A stretch of 5,020 bases of DNA from the NCBI GenBank assembly GCA_934668295.1, contig CAKUND010000128.1, positions 1 through 5,020 of the forward strand. Reading direction: 5' to 3'. Under the pieces are notes generated by a model. That model saw nothing but the letters and a program-made list of their open reading frames with translations. It searched no databases and had not been told where the DNA came from. A program made the position numbers and the translations under genes. The DNA comes from an uncultured Oscillospiraceae bacterium. GTDB taxonomy: Bacteria; Bacillota; Clostridia; Oscillospirales; Oscillospiraceae. Positions 1 through 5,020 of the stretch are shown here, piece after piece (the first letter of the stretch is position 1; the number at the start of each line of letters is the position of its first letter).

Positions 1-758
1 AGCGTTTCGTCCTGATCGTAGTCGCCCTCCATCTGGCAGTACTGCGAAAACGGCACGGAAAAGCTCAGCGTCCGCAGCGCGTTCTCCGCATCCAGATACG
101 TAATTTGTAAATGTACCGTCCCCTTCAGGATCGCCTTGCTCCCGACCAGTCCCTGCTCCTGCACGACAGGCGTAAGCGCGAAGCTGACCAGCCGCGCGAT
201 CTGCGGCCTGCCGTCCGGAAGATTCAGCTCCTCGCTGACCTGAAACGCACGCTCGGAAAGCTCTACGGGTTCGCTCGTCTCATAGGTCTGTGTCTTCAGC
301 TGCAGGCAGGCAGGCGGGTCTGTAAGGACGCTCATGCTCTGCGTCTGCGGCTCATACCCATCTGCCTGAACCAGAACCGTCACGCGCAGGAGTACCTTGC
401 GTGAGTTGATCAGGCGGCTGTCCGCGCTGCGGACGCAGCAGCGCACGAGCGTCTGCGTCTGCTCGTGCAGCTCGGCGCTCTCCAGCTTGACCGTAAACGG
501 CAGCTCGGAGGTCAGCAGCTGCAGCCCGCCCGCTTCGTCTGCGTACAGGCAGCTCGCGCGCAGCGTCCCCGTCACAAGAAGACTGCCCTCCCGGTTTGTT
601 TTGCTCTGCACCTCCGGCTCGGCGTAGCAGATGAGCGTGCGGGAAGCGTCCGGCATGCTGTCGGGTATGATGAGCTCCTGCGTCTGTTCCTGCGCGAGCG
701 AAAGATGCGCCGTGCGATGCAGGCAGGACCGTTGTTTCTGTTCAAATGCAAGCTCCAT
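1..758 (-). CDS. SPOCS-domain (DUF3794) protein, SipL-like, 3' end outside window
   Basis: The minus frame is open from ATG at 758 through the left edge (252 codons plus two bases). I chose this start because AAGGAG (772-767) lies 8 bases upstream of the ATG. Two stretches resemble the SPOCS fold: residues about 28-95, opening with ELIIPDSMPDASRTLICYAE, and about 172-246, with VSEELNLPDGRPQIARL followed by an alternating hydrophobic beta pattern ending in SVPF. There is no signal peptide or membrane segment, so it is probably cytoplasmic. Known for the family: SPOCS proteins occur in spore-forming Clostridia, and C. difficile SipL uses such domains plus a C-terminal LysM to tie the coat to the forespore surface by binding SpoIVA. 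A LysM, if present, would lie beyond the window. I infer a sporulation or envelope role but cannot tell SipL itself from its paralogues. The 47-residue membrane protein gene ends 68 bases upstream on the same strand, so co-transcription is possible. I found no clear sigma-A promoter in that gap. Confidence 0.85.
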   Translation of the reverse strand, partial: MELAFEQKQRSCLHRTAHLSLAQEQTQELIIPDSMPDASRTLICYAEPEVQSKTNREGSLLVTGTLRASCLYADEAGGLQLLTSELPFTVKLESAELHEQTQTLVRCCVRSADSRLINSRKVLLRVTVLVQADGYEPQTQSMSVLTDPPACLQLKTQTYETSEPVELSERAFQVSEELNLPDGRPQIARLVSFALTPVVQEQGLVGSKAILKGTVHLQITYLDAENALRTLSFSVPFSQYCQMEGDYDQDET

Positions 759-826
759 GGTCTCAACTCCTTGTATATGTTCTGGGATATATATACGCGG
801 AGCCGGACAAGGATATGTTTCCGAAA

Positions 827-970
827 TTACTTCAGGATCAAAAGTCCCAGCACGATCAGGATCGCCGCGATCAAAACCCGCAGAAACCAGCCGCACAGCG
901 CAAACGACAGCAAAAGCCCGACGCCCGCCCCAATGAGCAGCAGCCCGAGCTGCTCAGTCTTCACACACAT
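827..970 (-). CDS. Small hydrophobic membrane protein, 47 residues
   Basis: The frame runs from ATG at 970 to TAA at 829-827. The protein begins MCVKTEQLGLLLIGAGVGLL and ends VLGLLILK. It reads as two membrane segments, residues about 8-25 and 30-46, separated by a short turn at CGW (26-28) and an Arg at 30. The N-terminus is short and polar. I do not recognise a named family; small double-hydrophobic proteins of this kind are common in Oscillospiraceae genomes. The coding case rests on the clean hydrophobic pattern, G/C-ending codons (many CTG, GCG, ATC) like the neighbours, and the position just before the SPOCS gene. The oddity is at the start. The only ribosome-binding candidate, AGGGGGG (983-977), lies in the 3' arm of an intrinsic terminator, and the T-run alone separates it from the ATG. 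A GTG start at codon 3 would give MKTEQLG but has a worse spacing of about 12 bases. Function unknown. Confidence 0.6.
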   Translation of the reverse strand: MCVKTEQLGLLLIGAGVGLLLSFALCGWFLRVLIAAILIVLGLLILK

Positions 971-1005
971 AAAAAACCCCCCTGTCAGTATACGCGGACA
1001 GAGGG
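971..1005 (-). terminator. Intrinsic terminator of the MATE gene
   Basis: Read on the minus strand, CCCTCTGTC (1005-997) pairs with GACAGGGGG (986-978). This gives a 9-bp stem with one U-G wobble and a 10-base loop, CGCGTATACT. One further G and six T residues (976-971) follow. This is a textbook Rho-independent terminator, 49 bases past the MATE stop codon. On the plus strand the stem would be followed by GAAAAG rather than T residues, so it acts only leftward. The T-run ends directly against the ATG of the 47-residue gene, so that gene's ribosome-binding G-run is part of the stem. Confidence 0.85.
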
Positions 1006-1054
1006 AAAAGGTGTATGCGTTTTGTAGGGGTGGGCAATATAATCCGGCGGTGGG

Positions 1055-2407
1055 TCAGCGGAGCTTGTGGCGGAAGAACCAGATCTGGAACGGGAGCGAA
1101 ACGACGAAGGTCAAAAGGTCCGCGCCGGGCTGGCTCATTTCTACGCCGGCAAGGCCCAGCGTGCGCGGCAGGAGGAGGATGAGCGGCGCGTACAGCAGGC
1201 CGTTGCGGCAGCTGGCCAGGAGCGTTGCGGCCTGGTGGAAGCCGAGGCACTGGTAGAGTTGGTTTACATAAGTCGAATATGCCATCAGCGGCATGACGGC
1301 GCAGGCGTAGAGCAGCGCCTGCCGGCCGATGCGCGTGACCTCGGCGTCGTCGCGGAAGAAGCGCATGATCTCGTCGGGGAAAAGCGCGATCACGGCTGCG
1401 CAGACGACGCATACCGCCGTTCCGAGCAGCACGGAGAACCAGAACGCCTGCCGCGTACGCTTTTTATCGCCTGCGCCGAAATTATAGCCCGCTACGGGCT
1501 GGAAGCCCTGTCCGATGCCGATCACGATCGACCGGACGAGCAGATAGACCTTGTTGGAGATCGTCACGGCGGCGACGGCCGCGTCGGAATAGACGGCAGC
1601 GGCATTGTTTAAAAGCGCAGAGGACAGGCTTGCAAAGCCCTGCCGGCAGATCGTCGGGAAGCCGACGAGCAGGATCTCGCCGTAGAGCCCGGGCCGCCGG
1701 CTGACGCAGCGGATATGGACGCGCACGATGCTCCGCCCGTGCAGGAACAGCCACGTGAGGATGCAGAAGCTGACCAGCTGGCTGAGGGCCGTAGCCAGCG
1801 CTGCGCCCGCGATGCCCATGTCGAAGACGAAGATGAACAGCGGGTCGAGCGCGACATTCAGCAGTCCGCCCGCGCAGATGCCGTACATGGACAGCGTCGC
1901 CTCGCCCTCGGAGCGCAGCGTGTTGTTCAGCACGAACGACGCGCACATGACAGGCGCGGCCAGCAGAATGATGCGCGCGTAGCTTTCAGAGTATGGGAGG
2001 ATCGTCTCCGTCGAGCCAAGCAGGCGCATGAGCGGCCGGAGCGTGCAAAGGCCCGCAATGCAGATGAGAAGACCCACGGCGGCGGCAAAAAAGAACGCGC
2101 TGCTCGCGGTGCGGTCGGCCCGCTCGTTGTCCCGGTTGCCGAGACTGCGGCTGATAATCGACCCGCAGCCCATGCCGATGCCGAAGCCGAAGGCCTGAAT
2201 GATGGACATGAGAGAAAAGACGACGCCGACAGCCGCTGAGGCGCTGGTAGACAGCTTGGAGACGAAATAGGTGTCGGCGGTATTATAAAACACGGAAATA
2301 AGCTGGGACGCCAGCGTCGGGATGGACAGCGACACGATCAGCTTCGGGATCGGCGTATGCAGCATCCGGTCGCGCTGCTGTTCGCTGGAAATGACATGCG
2401 CGGGCAT
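1055..2407 (-). CDS. MATE-family multidrug/sodium (or proton) antiporter
   Basis: A complete 450-residue inner-membrane exporter, the usual MATE length. Such proteins export drugs, dyes or metabolites in exchange for Na+ or H+. The hydrophobic pattern fits 12 membrane helices in two homologous halves. Family marks are IPTLASQLISVFYNTADTYF (29-48, with Asp45 in helix 1), NNTLRSEGEA (161-170), NVALDPLFIF (184-193), GFPTICRQG (249-257) and GIGQGFQPVAGYNFGAGD (297-314), the classic second-half QP...GYN.GA signature. The N-terminal PIPKLIVSLSIP style suggests the MepA/DinF-like branch rather than NorM, but the substrate cannot be read from the sequence. The frame stays open upstream to an ATG at 2464, but that start would lie upstream of the promoter and has no Shine-Dalgarno site. 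ATG 2407 has AGGAGG 6 bases upstream. It has its own promoter and terminator, so it is probably a single-gene transcript. No adjacent MarR- or TetR-type regulator is present in the window. Confidence 0.95.
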   Translation of the reverse strand: MPAHVISSEQQRDRMLHTPIPKLIVSLSIPTLASQLISVFYNTADTYFVSKLSTSASAAVGVVFSLMSIIQAFGFGIGMGCGSIISRSLGNRDNERADRTASSAFFFAAAVGLLICIAGLCTLRPLMRLLGSTETILPYSESYARIILLAAPVMCASFVLNNTLRSEGEATLSMYGICAGGLLNVALDPLFIFVFDMGIAGAALATALSQLVSFCILTWLFLHGRSIVRVHIRCVSRRPGLYGEILLVGFPTICRQGFASLSSALLNNAAAVYSDAAVAAVTISNKVYLLVRSIVIGIGQGFQPVAGYNFGAGDKKRTRQAFWFSVLLGTAVCVVCAAVIALFPDEIMRFFRDDAEVTRIGRQALLYACAVMPLMAYSTYVNQLYQCLGFHQAATLLASCRNGLLYAPLILLLPRTLGLAGVEMSQPGADLLTFVVSLPFQIWFFRHKLR

Positions 2408-2413
2408 AAGCTG

Positions 2414-2419
2414 CCTCCT
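2414..2419 (-). promoter_or_regulatory. Ribosome binding site that fixes the MATE start
   Basis: AGGAGG on the minus strand, 6 bases before the ATG at 2407. It is a perfect Shine-Dalgarno match and decides between this start and the in-frame ATG at 2464, which is 19 codons longer, has no such site, and encodes an Arg/Asn-rich extension not expected in MATE proteins. Confidence 0.9.
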
Positions 2420-2435
2420 GTTGCGATTTTTATAT

Positions 2436-2464
2436 AGTATAGCACGGATCTCGGGGAATTCCAA
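2436..2464 (-). promoter_or_regulatory. Sigma-A type promoter of the MATE gene
   Basis: On the minus strand TTGGAA (2464-2459, 4 of 6 matches to TTGACA) is followed after exactly 17 bases by TATACT (2441-2436, 5 of 6 matches to TATAAT). Transcription would begin near 2429, giving a leader of about 22 bases that still contains the AGGAGG site. The flanking stretch is locally A/T-rich within an otherwise GC-rich region. No obvious operator palindrome overlaps it. Inferred from sequence only. Confidence 0.65.
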
Positions 2465-2509
2465 GCCGTATGAAAACCATTCGATTTACTTAATTCTTTC
2501 TTAAATCTG

Positions 2510-2529
2510 CCCCGAAGGGGTTTCTTTTT
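2510..2529 (+). terminator. Short GC hairpin plus T-run, terminator-like, weak
   Basis: CCCC (2510-2513), a GAA loop and GGGG (2517-2520) are followed by TTTCTTTTT (2521-2529). The 4-bp stem with a three-base loop is short for an efficient terminator, and no rightward gene ends upstream of it in this window. It could stop stray rightward transcription reading antisense out of the MATE gene. It could also sit in the leader of the lipoprotein gene if that promoter lies further upstream. It may equally be incidental. Confidence 0.3.
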
Positions 2530-2540
2530 GGGTATATTTC

Positions 2541-2549
2541 TGTTACCAT
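2541..2549 (+). promoter_or_regulatory. Possible extended -10 element for the lipoprotein gene
   Basis: TGTTACCAT contains a TG, one spacer base, and TACCAT (4 of 6 matches to TATAAT). No -35 element is convincing at the right distance (TTTCTT at 2521-2526 is poor). TATATT at 2533-2538 is an alternative -10 but also lacks a -35 partner. A start near 2556 would give a leader of about 40 bases. I cannot choose between these, and an alternative sigma factor or activator-dependent promoter is equally possible. Confidence 0.2.
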
Positions 2550-2561
2550 GTGGCAGCATGG
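2546..2561. repeat. Small inverted repeat in the lipoprotein leader
   Basis: CCATG (2546-2550) and CATGG (2557-2561) are perfect inverted arms around the six bases TGGCAG. It lies 36 bases before the lipoprotein start and overlaps the possible -10 element. It could be a small operator or RNA hairpin, but a 5-base arm can easily arise by chance and no second copy is present in the window. Confidence 0.25.
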
Positions 2562-2582
2562 AGCAAACCATATCGGAACCAG

Positions 2583-2589
2583 AAAGGAG
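2583..2589 (+). promoter_or_regulatory. Ribosome binding site of the lipoprotein gene
   Basis: AAAGGAG lies 8 bases before the ATG at 2598. It is a strong Shine-Dalgarno site, and with the signal peptide that follows immediately it fixes the start of the large gene. Confidence 0.9.
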
Positions 2590-2597
2590 TCACGTTT

Positions 2598-5020
2598 ATG
2601 ACAAAACGTTTGCTTTGCGTCTGCCTTGCGCTCGTTCTGCTGTTCGGCGTTCTTGCCGGATGCAGCAAAAATGAGGCGCAGACGGCGGACGATACAAAAA
2701 AGACAGAACAGAGCGAAGCGGAGGACAAGACCTCGACGCAGTTCGCCTATCAGACACAGTATTTTGATCTGCCGGAGGAGATCCAGTGGATCGGCACGAG
2801 CTGCGTCTCCGGCGACACGCTTTACTTTACCGCAAGTGTCCCGGATGGCGGCAAGGAGACATATACCGATGAAACCGGCGAGGAGATCTCCTATGATACC
2901 TATTCCGAGGTTATCTTCCGTTTTGACCTCGACACCGGCGAGTGCGTGCAGCTTGACAATTATGTGGCCGAGCCGGTCGTGGAAAACCCGGACATGCCGG
3001 ATGGCGTGACCATGAATCCCGACGGCAGCATGCAGACCTTCAACAGCAGCACCAACATCCAGACCATGGCCGCCGGTGCGGACGGCACGCTCTGGCTCTA
3101 CCGGCAGACGAGCCACTACGCGGACGACGGCACGGAGGGCGATTCCATCTCCGAGCTCATCCAGCTTGACGCGCACGGCACGCTGCTGCGCACCATCACG
3201 CCCGTTTCCGAGGAGGAGACGGACGACACGGACAGCTGGCGCTATACTTACATCGATTCCATCCTCTCCGACGACAAGGGCTATGTCTATACCTATGATT
3301 ATCAGACCGTCAACGTCTACGGTCCGGACGGCAGCTTCGTGTTCAGCAAGTCCGGCGACGAGCTGAACGGCCAGATCTGCCAGCTGTCCGCCAGCGAGGT
3401 CGGCATGACGACCTCCTCCGCAGACGGCAAGATGGTCTTCAAGCAGCTTGACCCGGAGACGAAGGACTGGGGCAAGGAAACGCCCGTTTCCTCCCGCGCG
3501 TGGAACATCCTCCCCGGCAATGATGTCTATGCCTATTTCTTTATGGATAACGGCAATATCTTTGGCGAACGCAGGGACAACGGCGAGGTCGAGAAGGTCG
3601 TCGACTGGATGGCCTGCGATGTGGACAGCAACAATATCAACAGCGACCAGTTCGGCTTCCTGTCGGATGGGCGCATCGTCGCTGTGACCTATGACTATTC
3701 GGACGACGGCCCCAGCAAGCAGCAGATCCTTGTCCTCAACCGCGTGGACGCGGCCTCTGTCACGACGAAGACCGAGCTGACGCTGGCCTGCCTGTATCTG
3801 GACTACAATCTCCGCAGCCAGATCGTCAAGTTCAACAAGAGCAACCCGGACTACCGCATCGTCGTCAAGGACTATTCCGAGTATGCGACGGACGACGATT
3901 ATAATGCCGGTCTGACCAAGCTCAACACGGAGATCATCTCCGGCAATGTGCCTGATATCCTTGTCAACGGCACGGAGCTTCCCATCGGTCAGTATGCCGC
4001 CAAGGGACTGCTGGAGGACCTGTGGCCGTATCTCGACGCGGACCCCGAATATTCGCGCGACAAGCTCATGACGCAGCCGCTGAACGCGGCCCAGACCGAC
4101 GGCAAGCTCTATCGCCTGCCCATCGATTTCGGCGTCACGACCGCGGTCGGTCTCGGCAAGGTCGTGGGCGAGTATACGACATGGACGCTGGCAGACGTCA
4201 ACGACGCGCTTTCCAGGCTCCCCGAGGGCGCGACGGTCTTCAACAAGTATTACACGCAGGCGGAAATGCTGCAGTACTGCATCGCGATGAACGCGGGGAG
4301 CTTTATGAACTGGCAGGATGGCACGTGCAGCTTTGATACCGATGAATTCCGCGCGCTGCTGGAGTTCGTCAAGCCCTTCCCGGCGGAATACGACTGGCAG
4401 TCGGATTCGGACGACTATGAAAGCGATTATACGCGCCTGAAAAACGGCAAGCAGCTGCTCTATCCGACGTCGCTTTCCGGCTTCAGCGATCTGTACTATA
4501 CGTTTGCCGCGCTGAACAACGACATCCGCTTTATCGGCTTCCCGCGCGAGGACGGCTCCAGCGGCAACGCGTTCAACGCCAGCTGCACGCTCTCCATCTC
4601 CACGACCTGCAGGGATAAGTCCGGTGCGTGGACCTTTATCCGCTCGACGCTCTCCGACGATTTCCAGCAGGATCTCTGGAGTTTCCCCATCGTAAAAGCG
4701 TCCTTTGAAGCAAAGGCGCAGGAGGCCATGACGCAGGAATACGAGACGGACGCCGACGGCAACCAGATCCTTGACGACGACGGCAACCCCATCCCCATCT
4801 CCAACGGCGGCATGAGTTACGGCGACGAGCCGATGATCGAGCTGTACGCCGTCACACAGGAGCAGTATGACGCTGTGCTGGCGCTGATCGACTCCACGAC
4901 GACGTTTGTGGACTATGACCAGAATGTGCTGGACATCATCTCTGACGAAGCCGCAGGCTATTTTGCGGGCAGCAAGACCGTGGAAGAAGCCTCCAAGCTC
5001 ATCCAGAGCCGCGTCAGCCT
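2598..5020 (+). CDS. Lipoprotein: propeller-like region plus extracellular solute-binding domain, 3' end outside window
   Basis: The frame is open from ATG 2598 through the right edge (807 codons plus two bases). Residues 2-4 (TKR), a hydrophobic core at 5-18 and the lipobox L19-A-G-C22 show a lipoprotein anchored by Cys22 to the outer membrane face. Residues 23-50 are a charged linker. Residues about 55-390 carry recurring beta-rich units, such as DGTLWLY (162-168), GYVYTYD (228-234), NDVYAYFF (308-315) and DGRIVAVTYD (357-366), suggesting a beta-propeller. From about 392 the sequence is like ABC-transporter solute-binding family 1: an I.KFN...P.YRI start, SGNVPDILVNG (448-458), then DGKLYRLP (501-508). 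I infer that it binds a solute, possibly an oligosaccharide, for import; the ligand is unreadable. Solute-binding proteins alone are about 400-450 residues, so the N-terminal half is an added domain. The last residues (EEASKLIQSRV) look close to the end of such proteins, so few codons are probably missing. No permease or ATPase gene is visible. The protein is very acidic. Confidence 0.88.
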   Translation, partial: MTKRLLCVCLALVLLFGVLAGCSKNEAQTADDTKKTEQSEAEDKTSTQFAYQTQYFDLPEEIQWIGTSCVSGDTLYFTASVPDGGKETYTDETGEEISYDTYSEVIFRFDLDTGECVQLDNYVAEPVVENPDMPDGVTMNPDGSMQTFNSSTNIQTMAAGADGTLWLYRQTSHYADDGTEGDSISELIQLDAHGTLLRTITPVSEEETDDTDSWRYTYIDSILSDDKGYVYTYDYQTVNVYGPDGSFVFSKSGDELNGQICQLSASEVGMTTSSADGKMVFKQLDPETKDWGKETPVSSRAWNILPGNDVYAYFFMDNGNIFGERRDNGEVEKVVDWMACDVDSNNINSDQFGFLSDGRIVAVTYDYSDDGPSKQQILVLNRVDAASVTTKTELTLACLYLDYNLRSQIVKFNKSNPDYRIVVKDYSEYATDDDYNAGLTKLNTEIISGNVPDILVNGTELPIGQYAAKGLLEDLWPYLDADPEYSRDKLMTQPLNAAQTDGKLYRLPIDFGVTTAVGLGKVVGEYTTWTLADVNDALSRLPEGATVFNKYYTQAEMLQYCIAMNAGSFMNWQDGTCSFDTDEFRALLEFVKPFPAEYDWQSDSDDYESDYTRLKNGKQLLYPTSLSGFSDLYYTFAALNNDIRFIGFPREDGSSGNAFNASCTLSISTTCRDKSGAWTFIRSTLSDDFQQDLWSFPIVKASFEAKAQEAMTQEYETDADGNQILDDDGNPIPISNGGMSYGDEPMIELYAVTQEQYDAVLALIDSTTTFVDYDQNVLDIISDEAAGYFAGSKTVEEASKLIQSRVS
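4749..4796 (+). repeat. Two tandem 24-bp units encoding an Asp/Gly/Asn octapeptide
   Basis: Inside the lipoprotein gene, 4749-4772 and 4773-4796 match at 19 of 24 positions. They encode DADGNQIL and DDDGNPIP (residues 718-725 and 726-733). This looks like an in-frame duplication within a loop near the C-terminus of the solute-binding domain. The D-x-D-G-N pattern resembles calcium-binding loops, but no full EF-hand or dockerin motif follows, so metal binding is only a possibility. Confidence 0.6.

Noticed and set aside
787..795. TATATATAT stretch upstream of the SPOCS gene as a -10 box
   Set aside because: No -35 match occurs at 15-19 bases upstream on the minus strand; the stretch may simply be an A/T-rich spacer.
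1011..1017. Minus-strand CATACAC resembling a sigma-E -10 element upstream of the small gene and SPOCS gene
   Set aside because: The only -35-like ATATT lies 18 bases away, which is too far for sigma-E, and a transcript started here would begin at the terminator stem itself.
465..1256. Plus-strand 263-codon frame spanning the SPOCS start, the small gene and the MATE end
   Set aside because: It is antisense to three better-supported genes and has no domain pattern or ribosome-binding site.
954..1412. Minus-strand 152-codon frame crossing the end of the MATE gene
   Set aside because: It overlaps the MATE frame, is extremely Arg/Pro-rich, and runs through the terminator. It is an artefact of GC-rich codon use.
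1067..2239. Long plus-strand frames (1067-1612 and 1715-2239) antisense to the MATE gene
   Set aside because: Their compositions are rich in Arg, Ala, Glu and Asp without domains, as expected opposite a GC-rich membrane-protein gene.
2548..2601. A 17-codon leader frame beginning ATGTGGCAG whose TGA overlaps the lipoprotein ATG as ATGA
   Set aside because: There is no ribosome-binding site before 2548, and a frame this short is common by chance. The lipoprotein gene has its own strong Shine-Dalgarno site and needs no coupling.
2490..3176. Minus-strand 228-codon frame antisense to the start of the lipoprotein gene
   Set aside because: It covers the signal peptide and ribosome site of a clear gene and has no ribosome site or family pattern of its own.

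Overview
The window looks like ordinary chromosomal DNA from a GC-rich, spore-forming member of the Clostridia, most like the Oscillospiraceae/Ruminococcaceae. The clues are a SPOCS-domain (DUF3794) protein, which is typical of spore-forming Clostridia; a Gram-positive style lipoprotein with an LAGC lipobox; strong AGGAGG-type ribosome binding sites; a strong preference for G or C at third codon positions; and a large solute-binding lipoprotein of a type that, from memory, is common in that family. The lineage is an inference, since there is no rRNA or other marker gene here.

Layout. Three genes point left on the minus strand. From right to left these are a complete 450-residue MATE-family exporter (2407 to 1055), a 47-residue membrane protein (970 to 827), and the first 252 codons of a SPOCS-domain protein (758 to beyond position 1). 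A strong intrinsic terminator (971-1005) sits between the MATE gene and the small gene. Diverging to the right is one large gene (2598 to beyond 5020) for a lipoprotein with an N-terminal propeller-like region and a C-terminal family-1 type solute-binding domain. It appears to run off the window only a few codons before its end. The 190-base divergent region (2408-2597) holds a good housekeeping promoter for the MATE gene and two small hairpins of uncertain role.

How the genes work together. The sequence does not show that they form one pathway. The MATE exporter has its own promoter and terminator and looks like a single-gene unit. The small membrane protein and the SPOCS protein may be co-transcribed. 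The lipoprotein is a likely substrate receptor, but no permease or ATPase gene lies within the window.

The most unusual point is the start of the 47-residue gene. Its only plausible ribosome binding site is the 3' arm of the MATE terminator hairpin, and its ATG directly follows the terminator's T-run. No CRISPR array, insertion sequence, phage gene, tRNA or rRNA is visible, and I see no convincing evidence of a new defence or mobile system.
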